Positions 26,433 through 33,671 of a stretch of DNA of 64,000 nucleotides are shown piece after piece; the stretch's first letter is position 1; each line of letters starts with the position of its first letter. The notes under the pieces are model-generated. The model was not told where the DNA came from. It searched no databases and was given only the letters and a program-made list of their open reading frames with translations. The position numbers were made by a program, and so were the translations under genes. Origin of the DNA: Fidelibacterota bacterium (lineage in GTDB: Bacteria; Fidelibacterota; Fidelibacteria; Fidelibacterales; Fidelibacteraceae); contig JAQUPD010000002.1 in the NCBI GenBank assembly GCA_028716785.1, positions 1-64,000 of the forward strand, written 5' to 3'.

Positions 26433-27304
26433 TGGATATTTTGAACCTGTTCCCGAATTATTTCAAGTTTATTTTTTATTTCTACTACCCTCTGTGAAAT
26501 TAAGGCATTGGCCACTTTGTTCCCTAATGTATTAATTTCACGGTGCAATTCCTGAAGGAGAAAATTAAGTCTCTTCCCGACAGAACTATTTTCATTTAAA
26601 TAGGTTTCAAACTGAAGGAGATGACTTTTAAAGCGCTGAATTTCTTCAGAGATATCTAATTTATCTGCCATAAAGACAATTTCTTGATAAATTTTCCCTT
26701 CGTCGACAGAAACATCATTCATCAGAGCCTTTACTCTTTTTTTCATAGCCGAAATATGATTTTCTAGATTAGACTTCTGAAGATTTTCAATAGACGTTAT
26801 CTCTTGTTTAAGATCCTCAAGATCGTGGATGAATTGTTTTTTTAAATAATCACCTTCCTGTTTCTCCATTGTTTCCAACTGTTCAATAGCCTGATGGCTA
26901 CACATTAATATTTCTTTCAAAAAGGCTTCTTCCTCAACGGAAGAATCCATTAATTCAATAATATCATCCCGCATTAAAATATCTGAAACGCTTAATGTAT
27001 CTTTTACTTGATATTTTTTCTTAAGGATATCTTTCAGAAACAGTAAACTTTCGAGAAGTTTTTCATTCAGTTGAAAGTGGCTGATTTCACCTAAATCACC
27101 CGTTAAATTAAGACTATAAACAATTTTCCCCCGGTGAAGGGTCTTTTGCAGAAAATCTCTCACGGGATTTTCCAGAAAACTCACTTTTCGGGGAATAAAG
27201 GTTGAGATATCAAGATAACGACTATTTACCGACTGTATTTCTACTGTGAACTGGATGTCTTGGTAAACACCCTCAGCTTTTCCAAATCCTGTCATGCTCA
27301 GCAT
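26429..27304 (-). CDS. YicC-family endoribonuclease
   Basis: Starts MLSMTGFGKAEG, the hallmark of the family, with EIQSVNSRYLDISTFIPRK and the C-terminal DUF1732 block (GKRLNFLLQELHREINTLGN, then VVEIKNKLEIIREQVQN). YicC proteins act as endoribonucleases in E. coli and Bacillus relatives. This is the first gene of the yicC-gmk-rpoZ-coaBC cluster; 148 bases without a gene lie upstream and presumably contain the promoter of the whole minus-strand run. Confidence 0.9.
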   Translation of the reverse strand: MLSMTGFGKAEGVYQDIQFTVEIQSVNSRYLDISTFIPRKVSFLENPVRDFLQKTLHRGKIVYSLNLTGDLGEISHFQLNEKLLESLLFLKDILKKKYQVKDTLSVSDILMRDDIIELMDSSVEEEAFLKEILMCSHQAIEQLETMEKQEGDYLKKQFIHDLEDLKQEITSIENLQKSNLENHISAMKKRVKALMNDVSVDEGKIYQEIVFMADKLDISEEIQRFKSHLLQFETYLNENSSVGKRLNFLLQELHREINTLGNKVANALISQRVVEIKNKLEIIREQVQNIQ

Positions 27305-27452
27305 ATTCTTGCCCCTGCCTGTATTGAGGAAGAAAGTTAAGGATTTTTACGGTATCATAAAATGGAATTCCTTTATTTTTAATGGGTTAAAGGTTCAAAC
27401 GCCTTCAGATTTCAGTAAAATCTCTATCGTTTCTTATTGACTATCTAATTTT

Positions 27453-28007
27453 CTACAGGTGGTTTTTGACTATTTCATCAACACCATCTTTATGTGTCTT
27501 TACAAAATTTCCGGCGGCAAGTCTGACAAGATAGATTCCCGAGCTATATTCAGAACCGTCCCAGGTTACCGTATGGTAGTCAGCATAAAACCAATCATGG
27601 ACAAGGTTTGTCGCAAAATGCCCTATAATCGTGTAAATGGTAAGAATCACGCTGGATTCTGCCGGGAGACCGAAGGTTATATGTGTCACGGATTTAAAGG
27701 GATTGGGATAGTTGGGAAGCAAGCTGTAGGATTCAGGAAGTATAGCGGGGTCAATCTTTGAATGTCCTGACGGTAGATCATCCGGGATACTGTTCATGGC
27801 CAGATCCGCCACCAGTCCCACAACCGCTTTGGCACGGTCATGAAAGACGGGCATGTCAAAAAAATCGATCAGGTCGCTTCCCCGGCCATCCATCTTGGGA
27901 TTCAGAACCAGATACGGGTTCGTCGTTTCTGGATTGTCGATTGTTTGGGTAAAAGAAATCGATGGAACCACCTCCAACACTTGCCCGTAACCGCCGCAAT
28001 TGACACC
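27453..28007 (-). pseudogene. 3' remnant of a secreted protein with Por/T9SS-type C-terminal module
   Basis: The last 85 residues read as a C-terminal sorting or FlgD-like Ig module: ESYSLLPNYPNPFKSVTHIT, then LTIYTIIGHFATNLV, TVTWDGSEYSSGIYLVRLAA. Such modules end large secreted proteins in FCB bacteria, but here only about 175-185 codons are left. The frame is closed by a TGA at 28008-28010 with no signal peptide or good start (GTG at 27980 is the first candidate), so the 5' part is missing. Base composition is richer in G+C than in neighbouring genes. A short real gene is possible but less likely. Confidence 0.6.
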
Positions 28008-28041
28008 TCATAAAGTCAGGAGACGGGGGAGGGAGGATAGG

Positions 28042-28395
28042 ATGATTAACAGGTTTGAAGACATTGATGCTTGGAAAGGGGGATGAGGCTTGCCACGGAT
28101 GGGTATAGAGACCTCAGAGTGTAAAGATTTTGGATTTCGTGACCAAATTTATCGTTCAGCTGTGTCCATCCTCCAAAGATTGCCGAAGGATATAACAGAG
28201 GACGTCATAAAAAATATATCAGATCTTATCCATAGCGTGAGGATCATGTGCTGAACTCAGAACTCAATGATAGAGTGCCAAAGAATTAAAAGAGTTGAGT
28301 GAAACAGATAAAGATGAATGTATCGATAAAACCAGGAGATATCTGCAATGCTGTACAATCAGATTCAAACAAGAATGAGGAACTTTGATAAATGA
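28042..28395 (+). pseudogene. Decayed four-helix-bundle (S23/IVP) protein gene
   Basis: No single open frame, but reading across frames recovers most of the family in order: MINRFEDIDAWKG, MRLATDGYRDLRV, CKDFGFRDQIYRSAVSI, PKIAEGYNRGRHKKYIRSY, GSCAELRTQ, EISAMLYNQIQ, RNFDK. These match the 23S rRNA intervening-sequence-type four-helix-bundle proteins, and the total span (about 118 codons) is the family's usual length. At least four frame changes and several stops separate the pieces. The ATG has GGAGG just upstream (28032-28036). The function of intact members is unclear. Confidence 0.75.
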
Positions 28396-28399
28396 TTTC

Positions 28400-28464
28400 C
28401 TGTTTCCATTCTCCGTCCTCCATTTTCCGTACTCCGTCTCCATTTTCTGTCCTCCATTCTCTGT
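28400..28464. repeat. Pyrimidine-rich imperfect tandem repeat (CCATTCTCCGTCCT-like)
   Basis: About 65 bases built from variants of CCATTTTCCGT and CTCCGTC; the complementary strand is purine-rich and in two frames would read Glu/Asn/Gly/Trp/Arg-rich peptides. It starts five bases after the last stop of the decayed four-helix-bundle gene. The units are too diverged for a clean period. No gene is supported here. Confidence 0.55.
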
Positions 28465-28690
28465 TTGAGTCGCACTTAATTGTTGAATTCTCAATACCAT
28501 GATCGTCTAGAAGCAAGTCTATATTGAAAATCATATATTATTGAATCCTTGAATCTTGCGATAGCAAGGTTTTAACGCCGAGCATCGCGAGGCACTTGAA
28601 TTTCTTGAATACCGCAACAGCGGTAATTGAACGCCGAACGCAGTGAGGCGCTGGAATCTCTTGAATACCGAGCATTGCGAGGCGCTTGAA

Positions 28691-28803
28691 TATTCACCGC
28701 AAAGAACGCAAAGGATGCAGAGATTTTTAAAAATTTTGAATCTGGAATATAAGATAAGTAACGAGTGATTAAACTTTTAAATTTCGTGATAGCAGGGATT
28801 GAA
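28691..28803. repeat. Long spacer repeat, island A copy 1
   Basis: About 112 bases that start TATTCACCGCAAAGAACGC, contain CGCAAAG/CGCAGAG short direct repeats, then GAATCTGGAATAT, AAGTAACGAGTGATTAAAC and end at a GTGATAGCAGGGATTGAA segment. Close copies are at 28875-28986 and 45017-45128, and a decayed one begins at 29159. The final GTGATAGCAGGG looks like a worn version of the CCTTGC-GATA-GCAAGG hairpin. Confidence 0.8.
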
Positions 28804-28874
28804 CACCGAGCATCGCGAGGCGCTTGAACGCCGCGCAGCGGCACTGGAACGCCGAACGCAGTGAGGTGCTTGAA

Positions 28875-28986
28875 TATTCTCCGCAGAGAACGCAAAGTAC
28901 GCAGAGACTTTAAAGATTTTGAATCCGGAATATGAGATAAGTAACGAGTAATTAAACTTTTAAATTTCGTGATAGCAGGGATTGAA
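28875..28986. repeat. Long spacer repeat, island A copy 2
   Basis: Same order of segments as the copy at 28691 with scattered substitutions (TATTCTCCGCAGAGAACGC at the start, GAATCCGGAATATGAGATAA in the middle). The distance between the starts of copies 1 and 2 is 184 bases; the start of the decayed copy 3 lies 284 bases further, because more hairpin cassettes lie between them. Confidence 0.8.
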
Positions 28987-29200
28987 CGCCGAGCATCGCG
29001 AGGCACTTGAATTTCTTGAACGCTGGCTGAGCCAAGCGTTTGAATCTTTTGAACGCCGCGCAGCGGCACTGGAACACCGAACGCAGTGAGGTGCTGGAAT
29101 TCTGCACAAAGTGCAGCCCTTGAATTTCTTGAATGCCGAACGCAGTGAGGTGCTTGAATATTCACCGCAAAGTACTTAAGGTAAGCAAAGATTTATATGA

Positions 29201-29526
29201 GGAACATTAAAATTTGGAATTTATAGCGCCCTTACTATCACCAAAGTCAATGTTGCATAAAACTTTTCTTTCTGTTCACTTTTTCCTAGAAAGTCCAATA
29301 AAAAAGATAGTAATGGTAAAATAACAATCACCACAAAAAGAGATAATTTTTATCAAACTAAACAAACAACTAAATCATGTCTACATAATAATGATTGTAA
29401 TTATAAACCTGTATTTTAAGAATCTCAGAGTGTTATTAAATAAAAATAACTTGGTAAATGTTTTTGTCAATTGTTAAATTAACAAGCTTAAAACATAGTC
29501 CCGGAAATGGTTTGAGCATAATCACA
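29201..29526. promoter_or_regulatory. AT-rich upstream region of the rplM operon
   Basis: No gene. It carries the presumed promoter of rplM-rpsI-rpsB-tsf-pyrH-frr. A perfect 7-bp inverted repeat TTGTTAA-A-TTAACAA sits at 29471-29485, partly overlapping a TTGTCA hexamer at 29464. I could not fix a convincing -10 element. Confidence 0.35.
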
Positions 29527-29550
29527 GTGACTTTAGGTAAAGAGAGTCAC
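29527..29550 (+). promoter_or_regulatory. Candidate ribosomal-protein leader hairpin before rplM
   Basis: GTGACT (29527-29532) pairs perfectly with AGTCAC (29545-29550) around a 12-base loop, ending six bases before the GGAGG ribosome binding site of rplM. That position suits a stem used for autogenous control of the L13 operon. The sequence shows the stem and its place; the regulatory role is inference. Confidence 0.4.
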
Positions 29551-29569
29551 AAAAATGGAGGAAATCACG

Positions 29570-30007
29570 TTGAAAACATATACGGCAAAACTGTCGGATA
29601 TTGAACAAAAGTGGTATATTATTGATGCCACAGACATGGTTTTGGGGCGATTATCCAGTGAAGTAGCCCAACTTTTAAGGGGAAAACATAAACCAACCTT
29701 TACGCCTCATCTTGATATGGGAGATTATGTCATTATTGTTAATGCTGAAAAAGTCCGGGTAACCGGTAATAAAGCGTCTTATAAGCAATATTTTCATCAC
29801 ACGGGATATCCGGGTGGAACACGTTTTAAATCCTACAAAGATTTACAGGCCACCAATCCTGAAGCAGTGATTCTTCATGCTGTAAAAGGCATGCTTCCTC
29901 ACAATCGGTTAGGTCGTCAGCTTATTAAAAAGTTGAAAGTATACCGTGGACCGGAACATCCTCATGCAGCACAAAAGCCTGAAACCCTTAATTTTAAAAG
30001 GAGTTAA
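29570..30007 (+). CDS. rplM: 50S ribosomal protein L13
   Basis: L13, an early assembly protein of the large subunit. Sequence [40 protein letters not shown], then [20 protein letters not shown] is diagnostic. I set the start at a TTG (29570), because GGAGG at 29557-29561 lies eight bases before it and the protein then begins exactly as L13 usually does. The ATG at 29555 would place the ribosome binding site inside the gene and add five residues. It is followed after six bases by rpsI. Confidence 0.93.
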   Translation: MKTYTAKLSDIEQKWYIIDATDMVLGRLSSEVAQLLRGKHKPTFTPHLDMGDYVIIVNAEKVRVTGNKASYKQYFHHTGYPGGTRFKSYKDLQATNPEAVILHAVKGMLPHNRLGRQLIKKLKVYRGPEHPHAAQKPETLNFKRS

Positions 30008-30013
30008 GCGAGA

Positions 30014-30406
30014 ATGTTAAAGAATGAATATATTACAGTTGGACGTAGAAAATCAGCAGTTGCCCGTGTTCGGCTTCGTCCTGGGACGGGAAAAATTATT
30101 ATCAACAAACGGCCTTTGGAAGAGTATTTTGGTCGTGAAACGTATCAAATGATTGTAAGGCAACCGTTGGAGCTCATAAAAATTGGAAATGCTTATGACA
30201 TTATTGCCAATGTTCGTGGAGGAGGTTCAACAGGGCAAGCGGGAGCTGTTCGTCATGGATTGAGTAGAGCCTTAGTTCTTGCAAATCCTGAAGCAAGACC
30301 AATTCTTAAAAGTGCTGGTTTTTTAACACGAGATGCTCGGCGAGTAGAACGGAAAAAATATGGATTGCGAGGCGCTCGTCGTGCATTCCAATTCTCAAAA
30401 CGTTAA
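30014..30406 (+). CDS. rpsI: 30S ribosomal protein S9
   Basis: S9, whose C-terminal tail reaches the ribosomal P site. [20 protein letters not shown] starts the fold; [19 protein letters not shown] and the basic end [20 protein letters not shown] close it, with the usual terminal Lys-Arg. 130 aa is the standard length. A ribosome binding site lies at the end of rplM. Confidence 0.96.
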   Translation: MLKNEYITVGRRKSAVARVRLRPGTGKIIINKRPLEEYFGRETYQMIVRQPLELIKIGNAYDIIANVRGGGSTGQAGAVRHGLSRALVLANPEARPILKSAGFLTRDARRVERKKYGLRGARRAFQFSKR

Positions 30407-30423
30407 CTGTCTTTGGAGTCTGT

Positions 30424-31218
30424 ATGAATACAATTACTCTTGAAACATTATTAACCACTGGTGCCCATTTCGGACATCTGACCTCAAAATGGAATCCCGC
30501 CATGAGAGATTATATCTTTATGGAAAAAAATGGGATTCATATTATTGATTTAAAGAAAACAATCCAATTGTTGGAAAAAGCAGCCGAATTTGCTACAGAT
30601 CTTTCTCGCAAGGGGGGCGAATTTCTTTTTGTAGGGACAAAAAAGCAAGCACAAAATATCATTGAAGACGAAGCTATTCGATGCAAGAGTCATTATATCA
30701 CGGAGCGTTGGCTTGGAGGAACTCTCACAAATTTTGTGACCATAAAGCGTTCAATCCGTCGAATGATGCAACTTCAGCGGGATAGTGAAAATGAAGAAGC
30801 CTGGGCGAATCTCACTAAAAAAGAAATTTTAGGCTTAATGCGGGAAAAAGAAAAATTGGAATTACTGCATCGAGGCATTAAAGATATGAAAAAGCTTCCC
30901 GATGCTCTTTTTATTGTGGATACTGTCTATGAAAAAATAGCCGTTGCGGAAGCACAAAAACTTGATATCCCTATTATTGCATTGATCGATACCAATGCAG
31001 ATCCCTCTGTCATTGATTATCCTATTCCCGCAAATGATGATTCAATTCGCACTATTCAGCTTATTACACGTCGCATTGCTGATGCTATTTTAGAAGGAAA
31101 AAGCGGCAAAAAAGTTATGATGGACGATACGAAGGATACTTTTGATAAAGACGAAACGCTCTCTCATTACAATGTGCAGCTTGAAAAAGAAGTCGTAACA
31201 GACAAAGTAATTGATTAA
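30424..31218 (+). CDS. rpsB: 30S ribosomal protein S2
   Basis: S2, a small-subunit protein that recruits S1. Signature parts: [53 protein letters not shown] and [20 protein letters not shown]. The C terminus extends some 25 residues past the conserved core with a charged tail. Followed by tsf after 18 bases, the common rpsB-tsf arrangement. Confidence 0.96.
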   Translation: MNTITLETLLTTGAHFGHLTSKWNPAMRDYIFMEKNGIHIIDLKKTIQLLEKAAEFATDLSRKGGEFLFVGTKKQAQNIIEDEAIRCKSHYITERWLGGTLTNFVTIKRSIRRMMQLQRDSENEEAWANLTKKEILGLMREKEKLELLHRGIKDMKKLPDALFIVDTVYEKIAVAEAQKLDIPIIALIDTNADPSVIDYPIPANDDSIRTIQLITRRIADAILEGKSGKKVMMDDTKDTFDKDETLSHYNVQLEKEVVTDKVID

Positions 31219-31236
31219 AACAGGAGAAACATTCGT

Positions 31237-31836
31237 ATGAAAATAACTGCTGAGATAGTAAAAGAGCTCCGGGAAAAAACCGGCGCCGGAATGATGGATT
31301 GTAAAAAAGCCCTAATTCAAACAGACGGTGATTTTGAGAAAGCCATTGATTACCTTCGGGCTCAAGGCATTGCAAAAGCAGAAAAAAAAGCCTCACGAGC
31401 CGTAAATGAGGGGCTTATTTATGCATATATTCATTATAGCAATAAATTAGGTGCTATGGTTGAAGTCAATTGCGAAACAGACTTCGTGGCAAATACAAAA
31501 GAGTTTCAGGAGTTTGTTAAAAATGTTGCCATGCAAATTGCTGCATCTGCTCCTCTGGCTGTGAGTCGTGATGAGATTGATCCTAAAATTATAGAACGGG
31601 AAAAGGCGATTTATAAAGAACAAGTGCTTCGTGAAGGTAAACCTGAAAATATTGCTGATAAGATTGTGAATGGTAAACTTGAGAAATTTTATAAAGAGAA
31701 TGTTCTTCTTGAACAGCCCTTTTTTAAAGATCCTGAAAGAACAATTGAAATATACCTAAAAGAAACTATCGGCAAATTGGGAGAAAATATTCAAATTGCT
31801 CGTTTTGCTCGGTTTGCTTTAGGAGAAAATAAATAA
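31237..31836 (+). CDS. tsf: Elongation factor Ts (short form)
   Basis: EF-Ts exchanges GDP on EF-Tu. The N-terminal UBA-like module has VKELREKTGAGMMDCKKAL, followed by FEKAIDYLRAQGIAKAEKKA and the core MVEVNCETDFVANTKEF. At 199 aa it belongs to the short EF-Ts class with a single core subdomain, unlike the ~280-aa form of E. coli. CAGGAG precedes the ATG. Confidence 0.95.
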   Translation: MKITAEIVKELREKTGAGMMDCKKALIQTDGDFEKAIDYLRAQGIAKAEKKASRAVNEGLIYAYIHYSNKLGAMVEVNCETDFVANTKEFQEFVKNVAMQIAASAPLAVSRDEIDPKIIEREKAIYKEQVLREGKPENIADKIVNGKLEKFYKENVLLEQPFFKDPERTIEIYLKETIGKLGENIQIARFARFALGENK

Positions 31837-31865
31837 TCTACCAAACCTAACCAAAGGAGTCTGGC

Positions 31866-32579
31866 GTGTCAGACCTTCCTTATCAACGGATTTTATTAAA
31901 ACTCAGTGGAGAAATTCTGGCGGGAGAAAATGGCTCAGTCATTGATCCTGCTATGGTGGCATATTTCGCCCAAGAGATTAAATCCATCGTCGATGAGGGA
32001 GTAAAAATTTGTCTTGTTATTGGTGGCGGAAATATTTTTAGAGGTGGTTCAAATACCAAAACAACCGAACGCGTAACAGGTGACTACATGGGAATGCTAG
32101 CAACAGTGATAAATGCCCTTGCTATCCAAAATGCACTGGAGCAAGCACATATTTCCGCACGTGTTCAAACGGCAATTCCCATGATTCAAATCGCCGAATC
32201 TTTTAGTCATCGACAAGCTCTTTATCATTTGGATAAGGGCCGTGTGCTCATATTTGCAGCAGGAACAGGTAATCCTTTTTTTACTACAGATTCTGCCGCT
32301 GCACTTAGGGCTGCAGAAATGAAAGTCGATGTTCTTTTAAAAGGAACAAAAGTTGATGGTGTTTACGATAAAGATCCCATCAAATATCCCGATGCTATTC
32401 GCTATACTGAGCTGTCCTATGATGTAGCCATTCAAAACAACTTAAAAGTTATGGACTTGAGTGCAATTACCTTATGTCGTGAAAATCATATTCCCATACT
32501 TGTGTTTAACTTTAAAGAGCCTGGAAATTTGCTTAGGGTTGTTAAAGGAGAACCTGTAGGAACAAGGATAGGAGGTTAA
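31866..32579 (+). CDS. pyrH: UMP kinase
   Basis: Amino-acid-kinase-fold enzyme phosphorylating UMP to UDP. RILLKLSGEILAGENG, CLVIGGGNIFRGGSNTK, GDYMGMLATVINALAIQNAL and TGNPFFTTDSAAALRAAEM are diagnostic. It uses a GTG start with AAAGGAG six bases upstream. It is followed two bases later by frr, the usual pairing. Confidence 0.95.
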   Translation: MSDLPYQRILLKLSGEILAGENGSVIDPAMVAYFAQEIKSIVDEGVKICLVIGGGNIFRGGSNTKTTERVTGDYMGMLATVINALAIQNALEQAHISARVQTAIPMIQIAESFSHRQALYHLDKGRVLIFAAGTGNPFFTTDSAAALRAAEMKVDVLLKGTKVDGVYDKDPIKYPDAIRYTELSYDVAIQNNLKVMDLSAITLCRENHIPILVFNFKEPGNLLRVVKGEPVGTRIGG

Positions 32580-32581
32580 CC

Positions 32582-33145
32582 ATGTTAGAGTCATTGTATA
32601 AAGAATGCCGCACTAAAATGACTAAATCTGTTGAAATCATCCGTCACGAAATGGCATCAATCCGAACAGGACGCGCATCAACTGCTTTATTGGATGGAAT
32701 TAAAGTTAACTATTATGGCAATCCCACACCGTTGAAACAAGTTGCCAATATTACTGTTCCCGAAGCAAGACTCATGGTCATTCAACCATGGGAAACAAAA
32801 ATGCTTCCTGTGATTGAAAAGGCAATTTTAGCCAGCTCACTTGGACTAACACCTGTTAATGATGGCCAGGTTATCCGGCTTCCTATTCCACCCATGTCGG
32901 AAGAGCGACGGAAAGAGCTTTTGCGTCTTGTCAATAAAATTGCTGAAGATGGACGCGTAAGCATCCGTAATGTTCGCCGTGAATTTAATGAACAGATAAA
33001 AAAATTAGAAAAAGAAGGAACCCTTTCAAAAGATCTTGCTGCAGATGCTTTGGATGAAATTCAAAAAATCACGGATGAACATATTGAAAAGATTGACGAA
33101 ATTTATCAATTAAAAGAAAAAGAAATTATGGAAGACCAATTTTAA
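32582..33145 (+). CDS. frr: Ribosome recycling factor
   Basis: RRF splits post-termination ribosomes with EF-G. EIIRHEMASIRTGRASTALL, YYGNPTPLKQVANITVPEAR and the three-helix bundle end (EERRKELLRLVNKIAEDGRV) are clear, and 187 aa is standard. The ribosome binding site GGAGG lies within the end of pyrH. Last gene of this operon; no obvious terminator stem follows. Confidence 0.95.
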   Translation: MLESLYKECRTKMTKSVEIIRHEMASIRTGRASTALLDGIKVNYYGNPTPLKQVANITVPEARLMVIQPWETKMLPVIEKAILASSLGLTPVNDGQVIRLPIPPMSEERRKELLRLVNKIAEDGRVSIRNVRREFNEQIKKLEKEGTLSKDLAADALDEIQKITDEHIEKIDEIYQLKEKEIMEDQF

Positions 33146-33671
33146 AAGGTCTTTAATTTTCAGTAGCTTTGATAAAATATATTTTTTTATCTATAATTCT
33201 TAGCGGAATATTTTTTAAAGGATTTTTATTCACTGATTCATTATTTAAGAGACAATTGTTTTTATTGAAGTGAAAATTCTTCTAAGAGAATTTGTAGAGA
33301 GGATTTATATATCCGGCATCTGTGATTTTATCTTCAAGGGATAAAACATCTCATAGCTCTTCTGTAAAGACCCTCTCCATGGCAATAACACCAACGACGC
33401 TGCAACGAATACAAGCTACAAGGACGTTAAATCCTACTTGTTAAAAAGGACATATTGTCAAACAATCAATTCCCCAACCTCCTTAAATACAGAGACAAAA
33501 AAATAGCGCATATCTGCATTTACCTTCAGGATGGTCAAGTTAAAGGCAATAAGAATCACGGGGACTAAAAAATTATAAGTAGCCAGGAGAAGAAACTCTG
33601 AAACGCTCTTAATTTTCTCAGCAATGATAATATTTGCAAGACTATAAAATATTTATATTTATGAGAAATAA
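33146..33671. other. Intergenic region between convergent frr and hydE
   Basis: 526 bases without a supported gene. On the minus strand one frame reads a hydrophobic, protein-like stretch from about 33650 to 33450 (SVSEFLLLATYNFLVPVILI, then a TGA), and continues with isolated stops to about 33305. It may be the remnant of a membrane protein gene, but AT-rich DNA can give such reads by chance. Confidence 0.3.

Larger units (their letters stand above)
28510..29200. repeat. Hairpin-cassette island A
   Basis: Array of short palindromic cassettes separated by TTGAA-containing linkers. Cassettes in order: CTTGC-GATA-GCAAG (28555), CGCC..GGCA with core GAGCATCGCGA (28576), ACCGC-AACA-GCGGT (28611), CGCC-GAACGCAGTGA-GGCG (28632), a GAGCATTGCGA form (28667); then a 112-base spacer; GAGCATCGCGA form (28804), GCCGC-GCA-GCGGC (28830), GAACGCAGTGA form (28850); the spacer again; GAGCATCGCGA (28987), CGCTGGC-TGA-GCCAAGCG (29021), GCCGC-GCA-GCGGC (29055), CACC..GGTG (29075), CTGCAC-AAA-GTGCAG (29102), a GAACGCAGTGA form (29134). 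A third, decayed spacer copy ends it. The left edge matches the end of the direct repeats at island B. Confidence 0.85.

Noticed and set aside
27305..27452. tRNA gene, because of a GGTTCAAA segment
   Set aside because: No acceptor, D or anticodon stems can be placed around it; no tRNA was found in any gap of the window.
28264..28534. Two overlapping minus-strand frames rich in Glu, Asn, Gly and Trp
   Set aside because: Low-complexity translation of the purine-rich repeat; composition does not look like a protein.
28545..29158. CRISPR array
   Set aside because: Units are not identical repeats with unique spacers; the palindromes differ, linkers are constant, and no cas gene is in the window.
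28572..29165. Long open frame (197 codons) across island A, and a similar 75-codon frame at 44922-45149
   Set aside because: They are by-products of the repeats: the peptides repeat the cassettes, have no ribosome binding site and match each other only because the DNA repeats do.
27453..29200. Prophage or insertion sequence
   Set aside because: No transposase, integrase or structural gene, no terminal inverted repeats; only remnants and repeats.
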